Source of the DNA: Conus ventricosus
Taxonomy: Eukaryota > Mollusca > Gastropoda > Neogastropoda > Conidae
Direction: 5' to 3'
DNA: 64,000 nt
NCBI GenBank assembly: GCA_018398815.1
Contig: CM031614.1
Span: 53,643,598 to 53,707,597 of the forward strand
Both the position numbers and the translations under genes were made by a program. Below the pieces are notes generated by a model, which searched no databases, was not told the DNA's origin, and saw only the letters and a program-made list of their open reading frames with translations. Each line of letters begins with the position of its first letter. Position 1 is the first letter of the stretch. Of the stretch, positions 1-11,275 are shown piece by piece.

Positions 1-339
1 TGTTCATGGGAGAGATGCCGCTGGTGGACAGTGAGTGAAAATGCCAAAATGTGGATGTAATACGGTGCACCTGCAATTCAGACAGTCGCTATCCCGTTCG
101 TTATCCCGGAGTGCACTAAGAATAAAATAGTTGACTCTAGATTACTATCATTGTTATTATGAATACTCATATAGCGCCTATCTTCGGGTAGAGACCAGGC
201 TCTAAGTGCTTTACAATCCCCACTCCTTTACACAACGGGGTGCCTACCTGGTAGTGCCGATGAAGAGCTGCCAGCTGGCGCTTCATTCAGTCGGTTCCCG
301 TGTCATCCAGTCAGTACGTTCAATATCGTTCACTCAATT
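1..339. other. No gene recognised
   Basis: I see no supported coding region, RNA gene or tandem repeat in this stretch. The right end, about 335-360, is a CTTC-rich run that is probably the tail of the SINE that follows on the minus strand. Confidence 0.5.
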
Positions 340-656
340 TCCTTACTTCCTTCATTCTTTCCATTTCTCACGCAGAGTGCATGCTGAGTGTAACGTGTCA
401 TCCATACCCAACGGCCAAACTGGCCTTTCTCTTCCGAAAGCTGGTGATGGGATTTTTTAAATGTGTGCAAGATCTTATGCGTGCGTTCACACACGGAACC
501 TCGTTTTGTAGTCTCATTCGAAGGACTGTATGGAAATGGAGTCAGAGCCAATGTTAACACCGAGGGGAAAATCCCCTTGTACCCAAACGGCCCTGCGGAG
601 ATTCGAACCCGCAACCCCAGGATCACTAAGATTGCGAGTCCGGCGCTCTACCGGCC
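340..656 (-). mobile_element. tRNA-derived SINE, older copy
   Basis: Read on the minus strand, this matches the intact SINE at 43567-43971 almost end to end. The head keeps GGTAGAGCGCCGGACTCG and a polymerase III B-box-like GGTTCGAATCT, and the body shares the segments GTTAACATTGG, CCTTCGAATGAGACTA and CGTGTGTGAACGCACGCA with that copy. About a dozen bases covering the A-box (AATAGCTCAGTT) are missing from the head, so transcription from this copy is doubtful. The 3' end runs into a GAAA/GGAA-rich tail near 340. I found no clear target duplication. Confidence 0.8.
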
Positions 657-660
657 CTAG

Positions 661-1270
661 ATCTATTTTCGTGACCCATAAACTGAGAAAAGGTAACTCT
701 GTTTACAACGAATAAGACTGGCGTCATTTTCCTTTTGGTTGTCTTTTTCCCAGAACAGGTCTAGTCACCTGAGCTTAGATGATACGGTTTGATATGAACG
801 ACTGTTCCCCATTATCAGTTGTTGTACCGTTCAATCAACACCATAGCATATATGACTCATTTCCACGCATGTGTGACATCTTGCACTTTTAGTACAAACC
901 GGAAAAAGAAGCAATGAAAGAAAATAATTCCTTAATCCTTAAGGCAACTTATTCCAATGTCTCCTTCTGTACGTATCATCTGCAATGTCACAAACCATTA
1001 CATTAACTCCCTCTGTGTTCTATGTCCCCAAACCAGTTTTAACGGACCGTTCTGGATTGACAGATTTTCCCGCAAAGGCCGAACATTTGATGCAGCATAA
1101 GATGATAAAGAGACAGAAGTATGAAAATGTCTTTCCCGCTGTCCACAAGCATTGTCTCATTGTCGGGTGACTCATCGGAGCTGTTTCAGTGTGTGTCTGT
1201 TTTAACACCTCTGTTCTTGCATGCTGGAATATCCTTTTGACAGTAAGGTGGTATTCATCTCTAACGAATA
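661..1270. other. No gene recognised
   Basis: AT-rich unique-looking sequence. Short open frames here have no recognisable domain and no coding-like composition. Confidence 0.4.
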
Positions 1271-1274
1271 TGAT

Positions 1275-2129
1275 GAGAACTAACGAACGTGAACCCAATT
1301 TTGGTGAGTATACGCTAGCGAACATAATGTGAACTTTGGTGTGTTGATACAAACGAATATGAACTGAACTTTGGCGTGGATACACTAACGAGTATGAACT
1401 GAACTTCGGTGTGTTCACACAAACGAATATGTACTGAACTTTGGTGTGTTGACACAAACGAATATGAACTAAATTTTGGTGTGTCTACACTAACGAATAT
1501 GAACTGAACTTTGGTGTCTTAACACAAACGAATATGAACGAAAATTATGGTGTGTGTATACACTAACGAATATGATGTGAACTTTGGTGTGTTGACACTA
1601 ACGAACATGAACTTAGATTTAGTGTGTATACACTAACGAATATGATGTGAACTTTGGTGTGTTGACACAAACAAACATGAACTAAATTTTGGTGTGTATA
1701 CACTAACCAATGTGATGTGAATTTTGGTGTGTTGACACAAACGAACATGAACTAAATTTTGGTGTGTATACACTGACGAATTTGATGTGAACTTTGGTGT
1801 GTTGACACTAATAAACATGAACTAGATTTTGGTGTGCATACACTGACGAATATGAACTGAACTTTGGTGTGATGACACAAATGAATATGAACTGAACTTT
1901 GGTGTTTTGACACAAGCGAATATGAACTGAACTTTGGTGTGTTGACAAACGAATATGAACTGAACTTTGGTGTGTTGACAAACGAATATGAACTGAACTT
2001 TGGTGTGTATGCATTAACGAATATGAACTGAATTTTGGTGGATACACAAACGAATATGAACTGAACTTTGGTGTGTTCACACAAACGAACATGAACTGAA
2101 CTTTGGTGTTGACGCAAACGATATGCGGA
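1275..2129. repeat. Minisatellite, about 35-bp unit
   Basis: About 24 imperfect head-to-tail units are built on GAACTGAACTTTGGTGTG followed by TTGACACAAACGAATAT. Variants replace the second half with TATACACTAACGAATATGATGT, giving a higher-order alternation near 1560-1800. Long open frames on the minus strand here (repeats of HQSSVHIRL type) are by-products of the unit length and are not taken as genes. The array runs into an assembly gap, so its true length is unknown. Confidence 0.9.
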
Positions 2130-2229
2130 NNNNNNNNNNNNNNNNNNNNNNNNNNNNNNNNNNNNNNNNNNNNNNNNNNNNNNNNNNNNNNNNNNNNNNN
2201 NNNNNNNNNNNNNNNNNNNNNNNNNNNNN
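2130..2229. other. Assembly gap of 100 N
   Basis: Exactly 100 N bases, which is the usual placeholder for a gap of unknown size. It sits between two different minisatellites, so the join may hide a much longer repeat. Confidence 0.98.
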
Positions 2230-3598
2230 CTTTTTCCTTGGGTCATTGTCCCAAGGAAAAATTGTCCGCAGCCTTTGTTTGTTCCCCAAGCTTCCATTGT
2301 CCCCTGGCTTCTTGGTCCCCAGGCTTATTGTCCACAGGTATGTTGTTCCCCACGACTTGTGCTCACGCTTGTGTTTCCCCTAGACTATTGTCCCCAGGGT
2401 TCTTGTTGTTGTTGTTGTGCTAGGCTTTTTGTTACGCAATGTCAACTGTCCCAAATCTTGTTGTTTCGAAGACACATTGCCTCAAAGCTTTTCCCCCCAA
2501 ACTAATGCCCCTAGAGTTGTTGTACTCCAAGTTCATGGTCCCCAGCCTAGTTCTTCCCAGGCCCATTGTCCCCGGTCTAGTCTTTCTCAAGATCCGTTGT
2601 CCCCCCGCCCTATTGTTCCCCAGGCTCATTGTCCTCAAGCTTGTTGTTCCCCCGGGCTATTGTTCCCAGGCTTGTTGCTTTCCCCCGGCCCATTGTCCCC
2701 AGGCTTGTGTTCCCCAGCACTATTGTCCCCAGCCTTATTGTTCCCCAGGACTATTGTGCCCAGGCTTCTTATTCACCAGGCGTATCGTTCCCAGCCTTGT
2801 TGTTCCCTAGGGTTATTGTCCCCAGGCTTGTTGTTCCCAGGCTTGTTTTCCCCCGGATAACGTCCTCAGGGTTGCTGTTTCCCCAGACCTATTGTCCACA
2901 GGGTTGTTGTTCCCCAGACCTATTGTCCCCAGGCCTATTGTCCCCAGGCATGTTGTTGCCCAAGACTATTTTTCCCACGATTATTGTTCCCCAGGACTAT
3001 TGTCCCCAGGCTTGTTGTTCCCCAGGACTATTGTCCTCAGGCTTCTTGTTCCCCACGCCCATTGTGCCCAGGCTTGTTGTTCCCCAGGCCTATTGTCCCC
3101 AGGCCTATTGTCCCCAGGCATGTTGTTGCCCAAGACTATTTTTCCCACGATTATTGTTCCCCAGGACTATTGTCCCCAGGCTTGTTGTTCCCCAGACTAT
3201 GTCCTCAGGCTTCTTGTTCCCCACCGCCCATTGTGCCCAGGCTTGTTGTTCCCCACGCCTATATCCCAAGGCTGTTGTCTCCAGGCTTGTTGTTCCCAAA
3301 CCTGTTGTCCCCAGGCCTATTGTCCTCAAACTTGTTATACCCCAGGCATACTATCCAAAGGCTTGTTGTTCCCAGTTGCCCCCCCCCCCCCCCCAAACGT
3401 ATTAACCCCAGGGTTGCTAATCCCCAATGTTATTGTCCCCAGGCTTGTTAAACCCCAGTCTATTGTTCCCAGGCCTATTAATCCCCAGTTGTACTGTCCC
3501 CAGCCTTGTTGTTCCCCAGGCTTCTTGTCCCCAGGGCTATTGTCCCTAAGGTTGTTTGTTCCCAGGCCTATTGTCCCCAGGCCTGTTAATCCCCGACA
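2230..3598. repeat. CCCCAGGCTTGTTGTT-type minisatellite
   Basis: A long array of short imperfect units such as TATTGTCCCCAGG and CTTGTTGTTCCCC, with a basic period near 12-13 bp and a doubled unit near 26 bp. A longer segment duplicated at about 2905-3010 and 3090-3195 shows recent local duplication. Open frames on both strands (SPGLLFPRLIVP-like repeats) are periodicity artefacts. A C14 run lies at about 3380. Confidence 0.9.
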
Positions 3599-3603
3599 AT
3601 ACA

Positions 3604-3650
<47 letters not shown>

Positions 3651-3668
3651 GCGCGCGCGGGGCACGCA

Positions 3669-3700
<32 letters not shown>

Positions 3701-3707
3701 CACACCC

Positions 3708-3753
<46 letters not shown>

Positions 3754-3772
3754 GGGGAGAGAGAGAGAGATT
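3599..3772. repeat. Compound microsatellite (AC)n(GC)n(ACGC)n(AG)n
   Basis: Consecutive tracts of AC, GCGC, repeated CGCA and then AG dinucleotides. It directly follows the minisatellite and has no coding content. Confidence 0.95.
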
Positions 3773-4029
3773 TCATCACTGTTATTTGATAGTATATATT
3801 TTTTTTTATCCTGTATACAAGAGAAACAAAAAATGACATACCACTATTGTGCCCCAACAAGTTGAAGAACTACATCAGAGATTTAAATCAAGAGAGCGCA
3901 GCCGAGTGTGCTTAAGACAAAGATACATCACAACGCTCCTGTCCTCACTACTTCGGTCATGCACTTGTCGGGGCTGAGGCCTACATGAATAAAAACCATC
4001 ATTCATTCATTCATTTCTTCAGACACCTG

Positions 4030-5090
4030 TCAGAGCTGTTTGTCACCATATACATGATCCCTGATCGCAGTGCTGTTATCCATCCGTAGCAGATGTGTTG
4101 TTCCTGGCATCATTCTGTTAATCGCTCGTCGGAAGTTTTATATATCTCTCTGTACATCATCTCTGATTCTACCGCCATTTTTCTTCTGTGACAGGTCTCT
4201 TGTCACCAGCAGCCTTGTGTTCATCACTCGTTCTGAGTTGAACATCTCTTCCTACACAACATCTCTAATTCCAACGATGTTGTCCTCCTGTGATAGGTCT
4301 TGTTTCCGGTATCATGATGCTGACTGGTCGTTGGAGCTGGATATCTGCCTGCACAACATCTCTGACTCCAGTGCCATTGTTCTCCTGTGACGACGAGTCT
4401 ATTGTCACCAGAAGCATTGTGTTTATGACCACGTTCTGAGTTGTAAATCTCCCCCCTAAACAACATCTCTTGATTCCAACGATGTTGTTCTCCTGTGATA
4501 GGTCTACGCTAATCGGTTTTGGGAGTTGTATCTTTGCCTGCACAACATCTCTGATTCCAGTACTATTGTCGTCCTACAGAGACAGACTCCGGCTTCATTC
4601 TGTTCGTCACTCGTCCGAGTTGATTGCCTCTCCATACGTTTCTGATTCGAATGATAGTGTCCCACGGTGACAGATCTATTGTCCCGGCATCATTATGGTA
4701 AGCGTTTATAGCAGTTTGTATATCCCCGTATACAACGTTTCTGATTCCAGTGGTATTGCCCTACAGTGACAGATCGGTTGTCCTTTCACTGTTGTATTGA
4801 TCGCTCGTGGAGTTTTAACTCTTCTTATAGGTCTCCGATTTCAGTGCTAGTGTCCCACAATGACAGGTGTGTTGTTGCCAGGATCATTGCGTTCGTCACT
4901 CTTTGAAATTGTACATCTCCCTAGACAACTCTGATATCGGCGCCATTGTCTTCATGTGATAGGTTTTGTGTCTTGTGTTAATCGTTTGTCAGAGTTGCAT
5001 ATTCCCTGTACATCTCTGATTTCAATGGCATTATCCTCCTGTGACGTCTACTGTCCTGGCATTGTGTAATGGTTCTTTGTCCTAGAAGCT
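4030..5090. repeat. Degenerate satellite, unit about 110-125 bp
   Basis: Eight or nine diverged copies share the order ACAACATCTCTGATTCCAG, ATTGTTCTCCTGTGACAGG, TTGTCACCAGCATCATTGTG and CGTTCTGAGTTG. Clear copies start near 4155, 4260, 4360, 4465, 4545, 4730 and 4910. Copies differ by many substitutions, so the array is old. No coding role is seen. Confidence 0.75.
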
Positions 5091-5179
5091 ATGTTCTCCG
5101 GGTTCATATTGTCATGTACCTGTCACAAGCCTCTCCCCCTCCCCCCTCCCCCTTGGACGTATCAGACCCATAATGTTCC

Positions 5180-5349
5180 CGCATCGAACTGCGCCCAGGA
5201 TATTTTAGTTTCAAACGGGATGACTGCAGGCGGAAATCGAAACATATTCTACAGAGAAATTATGATTAATCCTCCGGACAAAAGGGACAAACAAATTACA
5301 AGACAAATCACGACGCGTTTCGACCTCTTTGGTCTTCTTCAGGTGAGAC
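5180..5349 (-). repeat. Dispersed repeat carrying a hammerhead-like motif
   Basis: Read on the minus strand, a hammerhead-like core is followed by TGTCTTGTAATTTGTTTGT and, about 100 bp on, by TTTCCGCCTGCAGTCATCC and GTTTGAAAC. The same order is present in the tandem copies at 21.8-22.1 kb and partly at 63.0 kb. It is therefore one member of a repeat family with a structured 5' end. Confidence 0.7.
5305..5349 (-). ncRNA. Hammerhead ribozyme-like motif, minimal stem III
   Basis: On the minus strand the order is: stem I strand TCAC; core CTGAAGA (5342-5336); one A; stem II GACC with loop AAAGA and GGTC; core GAAA; palindromic stem III ACGCGT sharing its first A; cleavage-site C; stem I partner GTGA. 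All strictly conserved hammerhead core bases are present, and the site triplet is GTC. Departures from the textbook form are one extra A before stem II and a 3-bp stem III that can form only by pairing two molecules or barely folds. Small hammerheads with such reduced stem III are known from Penelope-like retroelements. Activity is inferred, not shown. Confidence 0.65.
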
Positions 5350-5647
5350 GAACAACACTCTGACAATGAAATCGAAGAACGAGCAATCACTTCGCGAGGC
5401 CGTTGAGAAGGAGACCATGCGAGTTGAAATAACTATGATGATAATGGTAATGATGTGCGTGTGCGTGGGTAGGTGTCAATATGCACCCTTGTTTGTAGAT
5501 GCATGGTACTTACTGCAATATTCATCTTCTTACTGGTTTCATTTATGTTTTCTTTAACCTTTTGGTATTTGTAAGCGCTTAGGGCTTATGATGTAAGATT
5601 AAGCGCCATAAATAATCATTATTATTATCATAAAATGATAGCAATAG

Positions 5648-7160
5648 TGTCAACCTCGGGTGATGTCGATGGAGGAAGGACTAGCGCACAGCCCAAACAC
5701 ACTCACAGCTTGCTTACGATCTCATTCATATATCATGCATTCGTCACATCAAACCACTAGTACAGTCTATAACTTTACTACACATGATCATAGAACGAAA
5801 CATCAATGCATATTGAATCAAACAAAATAAAACATTCTCTCTTTCCTGAACTTCACAAAATCATTTATCGAAAACATCATTAACTAACCCGGGTATAAAC
5901 AGATTTCTACTTTACCTGGCCAGGTGATCTTAATATTCACGAATCACTGTCTTTTCTTTTCTTTTTTTTTTTTTTTCACTGTCACTTTCACAAGCACGAC
6001 ACAACTGCTGGCACTGGTGTTGGTCTGCTTGCCCTGGTCAGGTTAGACTGCTGGCACTGGCGTTGGTCTGTGGTTCTGCTTGACGAAGTGACGCTGCCAG
6101 GTATGAGGTCGAACCCCCGGTTCAGATGGAACAGTGACTATCAACATCAATCTGTTCTCCTTTCTTTCTTCCTGCATTAGCGCATTGCACTCTCTCTCTC
6201 TCTTCTAGTCTGCTCTATCAAATGGACATGGTTGCTTTTCTTTTCCTTTTCTTTTCTTTCTTTTCTCTTCATTAGTTAGCAACTCTCTCTCTCCACATCT
6301 CTCTTTAGTCTTCCTCCGCAGACTATCTATGGTGCTAAAATGCTACAACTTGGTTCTCTCCTCTCTCCTCATCTCTCTCTCTGCCCTCTCTCCTGCAGAG
6401 CTTACACCCAGAACCTCTCCCTCTCTCTCTCTCTCTTCAATTCTTCCTCCTCACTTCATCTCTCTGCCTTTTTCTCTCGTGCAGAGACTACACCCAGAAC
6501 CTCCTCATCTCTCTCTCCCTGTTCGTTCTTCCCCTCTCTCTCACTCACGCATTACTTTATCCCCCACCTACGTGTCCAAGGGTGAGTACCATTGGTCAGT
6601 ATTTTTACCGCCTCGTACCCGAAGTTATCTCCCTCTAATTCCATTGGATATTCAAATCATGACAGTCACGCCTACACGCCTTACTCTCTGTGGTGGTCAA
6701 TTGGTCATTTAATTGATTAGCTTGATTCACCCCACCACACACTACCTTCTCCCTCTCCCTTTCCGGCGACGTCGACCTAATTGTGGGCATGGTCGTAAAT
6801 TGGCTAGTTCAGTCTGGCCCAGACCTGTCGAGACGTTGGTCAGCCACTCCGACTGTCTACGGGGCCGATGCTGTCTCCATGGAAGATTAGGATTAGCCTC
6901 TCGCTGTGCTCAAATTGGCCGGATGAGTCTGATCCGGGTGTTGAGACTCGTTTGACCAGACATCGAGGCGTCGGTCAGCTACTTAGTCCGTCTGGCTGGA
7001 CAGACTGTCTCCGTGGAGCCTCTCCGCTATGCTTAATTGGCTGGACCCGACACATGAGGCCGTCTGCCTGGCGCCCAGAATATTTGAGTTAGAGCTTATG
7101 TCCAAACAACCTGGCTGGCGACGGACCACGACTTTGGTTGTTTTATTTTTGTCCTTGACA
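5648..7160 (-). repeat. 3' LTR of the Gypsy element
   Basis: About 1513 bp, aligned over its full length with 11276-12748. It starts TGTCAACCTCGG and ends TTGACA on the plus strand, giving the expected short inverted termini. It contains CT-rich tracts near 6190-6560 and a polyT stretch near 5960. It appears to be the less damaged of the two LTRs, because the partner mostly differs by missing single bases. Confidence 0.9.
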
Positions 7161-7172
7161 ATTTCCCCCTTG
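7161..7172 (-). other. Polypurine tract
   Basis: On the minus strand the sequence AAGGGGGAAAT lies immediately upstream of the TG that opens the 3' LTR. This is the normal place and composition for the plus-strand primer of LTR retrotransposons, and it fixes the element's orientation. Confidence 0.8.
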
Positions 7173-7733
7173 CAAAAGACTATGCTCCGCATTGTCTCAA
7201 AACAACGGTACAAAAAAAAAGACAACAACCGAATTTGCTGACACACAGCTACACGTGCAAAGTTTGAAAAATACTTTACAACAAACGGTTTTATAATTAT
7301 AAAATATATCATTAGTGAATACCACTCCAATGAGTTATCATTGACCTGCGCTCTTGCGTTATTTCGACTCATTTTATAACGACCTCTGTGCGCACCTATG
7401 CAATTCCCCTACCTGCGGATTGCCATATCTTCTCTTCACAATTCTTATGAAAAGCACAATATAATATGATCACGATCCATGACACTTCACTGAGGAATCT
7501 CCATCCTCACTTATTGCAAATAATGCAATCACTACACAAGCAACTGTATGCTCCAAGCATAACTACATTCACATGAACAAGTCTCACAAAGAAAATATGA
7601 ACAAGTCTCACACAAAAAAATATGAACCATACCCAACTGGGAATGAACCCATATCCAATCAACATAACTGTAATCAACACATATATCAACAAAGCACCCC
7701 AGATATGACTGACTTCCTCTGAGTTGCAGCTTG

Positions 7734-8204
7734 CTAGACTACGCGACTTAAATAGTCAGCTCCGACATTCTGTCGACCTGGAATGTACTGCACTCGATAC
7801 CTGTAGGGCTGCAGTGCCATTGCCCAACGCAGAACCCTGCTGTTTTTCAACTGCGCCTCCTGCAGGAATTTGAGTGGTTGATGATCTGTCTCTATCACGA
7901 ACTCTTTCCCATACAAGTATTTGTGGAACTTCTGCACGGCCCACACGACAGCTAAACACTCCTTCTCTACAGTTGCGTACCCTTTTTCACACTTTGTCAA
8001 CTTCCTGCTAGCATACCTCACAGGAAACTCGACCCCTTCATGCTCCTGCAACAATACTGCACCTATCCCACCACCTGATGCATCTGTCCGCAACAAAAAT
8101 GGTTTGCGACATATCTGGTTAGCTTCAAGATGGGACGGGAACCTAGTCTTCCAACACTGTCTGCAGTGCTTGCTCTGCAGCGTCTGACCACTCGACCACT
8201 GCCG
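7734..8204 (-). pseudogene. Gypsy RNase H domain
   Basis: A Gypsy-type RNase H, the enzyme that removes the RNA strand during reverse transcription. Acidic catalytic residues are visible in LLRTDASGGGIGAVLLQ, YATVEKECLAVVWA, FVIETDHQPLKFL and NVGADYLSR, and the segment FPVRYASRKLT is typical of the family. The domain is open for about 155 codons. It is joined upstream to a short RT remnant with a frameshift between them. It lies last in the pol order, followed by about 570 bp of non-coding DNA and then the polypurine tract. Confidence 0.9.
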
Positions 8205-8345
8205 GTTTCCCTGCCTTGACCAAATCACTGAGAGGACTCGTGATTGCTGCGAAATTTGGAACAAACTCCTATAGAAACCAATAAAACCTAGCAGACTCCT
8301 GACTTCTGTTTTGTGTCTTTGGTCTCTCTGAATTCATCATCTTCT
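8205..8345 (-). pseudogene. Reverse transcriptase C-terminal remnant
   Basis: The minus strand translates to VRSLLGFIGFYR, then after a one-base shift VPNFAAITSPLSDLVKAG, which is the connection region between Gypsy RT and RNase H. The palm with its YxDD active site is not present between here and the integrase, a gap of only a few hundred bases. Most of RT has therefore been deleted. Confidence 0.8.
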
Positions 8346-8590
8346 CCACCTTTCCCTTTTCTGGCTGCTTTGTGTCGCCTCCGACAACAAAAACCTAGGA
8401 ACTCCTTACTGTCTAGCCCTTCACACAGTGACACATCCTGTATGACTCTTCTGGAAACTTAGGCAACAAAATCTCCCCTTCTTCTGCTGGGTCTCCTTCA
8501 CCTCATCAATGTTTGCTGCTGCGCCTATGTGCTGAGTCTCACGCTGAATATATTTGCGGAGAAAATTCGCATGGAAAAGTTTTAGTTTCC
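8346..8590 (-). other. Decayed pol linker
   Basis: Minus-strand sequence between the integrase C-terminus and the RT remnant. Broken frames give short stretches such as IDEVKETQQKKG, but no domain can be assigned. The deletion that removed RT probably lies here. Confidence 0.4.
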
Positions 8591-9149
8591 ATTCACATCA
8601 ATTCGTTATCCCGATCGACCTTTTCAGTGATGGTGAATGGTCCTTTCCAATGCATCAGCAGCTTGTTGTGACCCGTGGGAAGCAGTAACAGGACTTGATC
8701 TCCCGCCTTGAGGGATTGCTTCCTCACCTTCCTGTCATATTGCTTCTTCTGAACGACCCTAGCCTTCTGCAGACTTTCCTTTGCAACCTTACATGTCTCA
8801 TACCTGTGCCCACCTTTGGAACAGGCGCGATTGGGCCAATCAGATCAACAGCCACTCTCCTGAATGGTGTGTCAATTAAAGGGGGATGTTTAAGAGGCGC
8901 CTTCCTCTTAACCCCTCTTGTGGCTGACCTTTGACACACGTCACATGACATGCAGAAACGCTTGATGTCTGCCATTGCCCCTGGCCAATGAAAGTCATCA
9001 AAGATTCGGTCAGCTGTTTTGCTGGTGCCGAGATGACCCGCCATGAGCGACTCGTGACCCACTGACATGACAGTGTCACGATAACCTGCTGGTACCTCTA
9101 ACTGAGTGGTCACCTTACCTGTCTTCCCCTTGGTGAACACTCGGTACAA
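8591..9149 (-). pseudogene. Gypsy integrase, N- and C-terminal domains, core mostly lost
   Basis: The enzyme would insert the element cDNA into host DNA. The N-terminal zinc-binding HHCC module is clear (HESLMAGHLG, then CMSCDVCQRS with the spacing H-x7-H...C-x2-C) and is followed by the start of the catalytic core (VAVDLIGPI). The rest of the D,D-35-E core is absent. Reading resumes at about 8790 with a C-terminal module of the GPY/F type (QKKQYDRKVR, AGDQVLLLLP, HWKGPFTI). Its position upstream of the RNase H is what marks the element as Gmr1-like. Confidence 0.85.
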
Positions 9150-9389
9150 CAGCCGCTTTCACAAGAAATTCTGTCTCACCTCCTCTAACCACCTGTTTCT
9201 CTCCACCTCTTGCCAACTCCCAAGACTTCACGAGCGAAGGGTCTTGTTCTGCGCTGCCTAAACTCATCAGGCGACACATCTATGCCTGACTTCCTTGCCG
9301 GAACGACTAACGGTTTATCAACCTTTTCCTCCTTCTTGCTCCAGTGTTTGAACTGCTGCCCTGTAGCAGTCAACAACTCAGGATCCCCT

Positions 9390-9610
9390 GGATCCCTTGC
9401 CCCTGGAATATTTCCAATGATCAAATCATGAAGGGGTTATCTTCCATCACCAACGCAGACAACTCGCCTGAGAAGTAAGGGGTACGTACTTCTATCTTAG
9501 CAACTGGAAACTCCCTCACAGTGCCATCGATTAGAGTACAGGTCTGGATTTGCCCTGTCAAATCCCCTTTCTCGACCAGCGTTGTTCTCACCACACCGCA
9601 TGAACAAACC
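9390..9610 (-). pseudogene. Protease-region remnant
   Basis: The minus strand reads TLIDGTVREFPVAKIEV, TPYFSGELSALVM and, after a one-base loss, DLIIGNIPGARDPGDPEL. DLIIGN followed by PGAR is a recurrent signature at the end of the aspartic protease region in this Gypsy lineage. The catalytic D[ST]G itself is not identified in the degraded upstream part, so activity cannot be claimed. Confidence 0.65.
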
Positions 9611-9649
9611 AGTGTCTCGTAACACTTTCACCCTCTGCTGGCCAATCCA

Positions 9650-10889
9650 CCCTTCTTCCCCTGGAACGAACCACTCAGCCTAGTGCCCTCCATCCCTGAC
9701 ACTGACTGCTGTCCAGTGCTAGCCATAGGCTGCACTCCACCCTCTCAGATTGGATCCCTTTTGGTTCCACTGCAGGTCGTCTCCCCTGGCGACCCTTATC
9801 CACCTCTGCAAGGCTGCTGCCTTCTGGAACCTCATGCGACAATCCCTCGCCACATGTCCCTTCTTGTGACAAATGAAACACCTATTGTCCCTTTGTCCTC
9901 CTTTCTGCCCCACCACTGGTTTGCAGACTGTGCAGAAAACTCCCCTAGTCTCCTTGCACTCTTCTCACCTGTGCCTGGCACCTGTTTCTCCTGCACCTTA
10001 GTGCCCAAACGTGCCTCTCTATACACCTCTGCGAACTTCAACAACTCCCCTGCTGTCTCTGGCTGTCTCTCTTTCACATGTATGGTTAAACTCAGGGCCG
10101 CAACCTGACAAAATCTGTTCCTTCATAACCAGACTCTTTCAATTCAGCGAACTCCTTCTTCGTACCGGTCAACTCTAACCATTTATCAAAATAGTGATCT
10201 AAACGTGCACCAAACTGAGTGTACGTTTCACCTGCTTGCAATCTAGCTGAACGAAATTTCTTTCTGAATCCTTCCTCTGTGAGGTCAAATCCCTTCATCA
10301 ACGATTCCTTCACAGCACCAAAATCAGATTGGGTGTCTGCTGGCAATGCAGTGAAAATCTGTAATGCCTTACCCGTCAATAGCGCTGACAAATGACTGCC
10401 CCACTCTTCTGAAGGCCAACCCTGACTGGTCGCAAACGTTTCGAAACGACTGATGTATGCATCAATCGAATCTGTTCCTTCAGAGAATTTTGGCAACTTT
10501 GGTCGGGTGGCGTAACTGCGCACAGAGTCACTGGAAACTGAACTCCCATCCTCAGTGGTCTCCCCTTTGTATTTTCACTCGCTCTAACTCTAATTGAATT
10601 CTTAATCTTTCTGTTTCCTGCGTTTCGCTAGCCTGATTAGCCTGAATCCTTAATCTTTCTGTTTCCTGTGCTTCCCTTTGTCTTTCTGTTTCCTGCGTTT
10701 CCTGATTAGCCTGAATCCTTAATCTTTCTGTTTTCTTCTTTTTCTACGCGACACGTCGTCTTTCCGCTCGCTCATCCTTTCCATCTTTTGTTGGTTTTCA
10801 ACGAATGCTCGCAACTCTTCTCCTGAGTAGCCTAGATCACGAGCGACGCTCACAAGTTGTTCAATAGGGGTGTTCTTTTCTTCCGCCAT
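9650..10889 (-). pseudogene. Gag polyprotein with CCHC zinc knuckle, frameshifted
   Basis: The start is taken at the minus-strand ATG at 10889 (MAEEKNTPIEQLVSVARDLG). Next come a charged coiled stretch with repeated ERLRIQANQ (about 10740-10580), a capsid-like segment open from 10523 to 10092 (KLPKFSEGTDSIDAYISRFE, RLQAGETYTQFGARLDHYFD), and a zinc knuckle CFICHKKGHVARDC at about 9880-9839 that would bind genomic RNA. Frameshifts occur near 10710, 10540, 10090 and 9900. The layout matches Gypsy Gag. The internal ERLRIQANQ repeats come from a tandem duplication of about 60 bp. Confidence 0.85.
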
Positions 10890-11252
10890 TATATCTCTTT
10901 TTTTTTAACAAGATTTTATTACTACGACAGCCAAACTGGTGTTACCGACACGAGTGACGTAATAGCACAATCCTATGAATGATAATATTAGCTTGGGACA
11001 ACGAATTATTTTTATAAACGCCCAGCGCCTGACCCAATATGAGAGCGAATTATAGGCAATCTGTGCGAAATAAGTACTCTGGGGCTGAAATGCCAAGCCT
11101 AGTATTAACTATCTTGGAAGCAATGCCAAGCCTATATTTTAACTATATTGGGAACATACAGTAAGACAACACCTTGTCATAGGATTACAACACTTGAATC
11201 CCACCCAGCTTCCTCTTGAGAAGTTGAACAATTATAATAAATGGCCAGAATA

Positions 11253-11270
11253 TCCTGGCAGGCTCGCCAA
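11253..11270 (-). other. Primer-binding site
   Basis: On the minus strand, TGGCGAGCCTGCCAGGA lies six bases after the 5' LTR end. TGG is the complement of the CCA tail of tRNAs, and 17 bases is a typical primer length. The primer tRNA is not assigned. Confidence 0.65.
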
Positions 11271-11275
11271 TAAAT

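Noticed and set aside
2417..3836. Long proline/leucine-rich open frames
   Set aside because: They follow the minisatellite period on both strands and show no domain.
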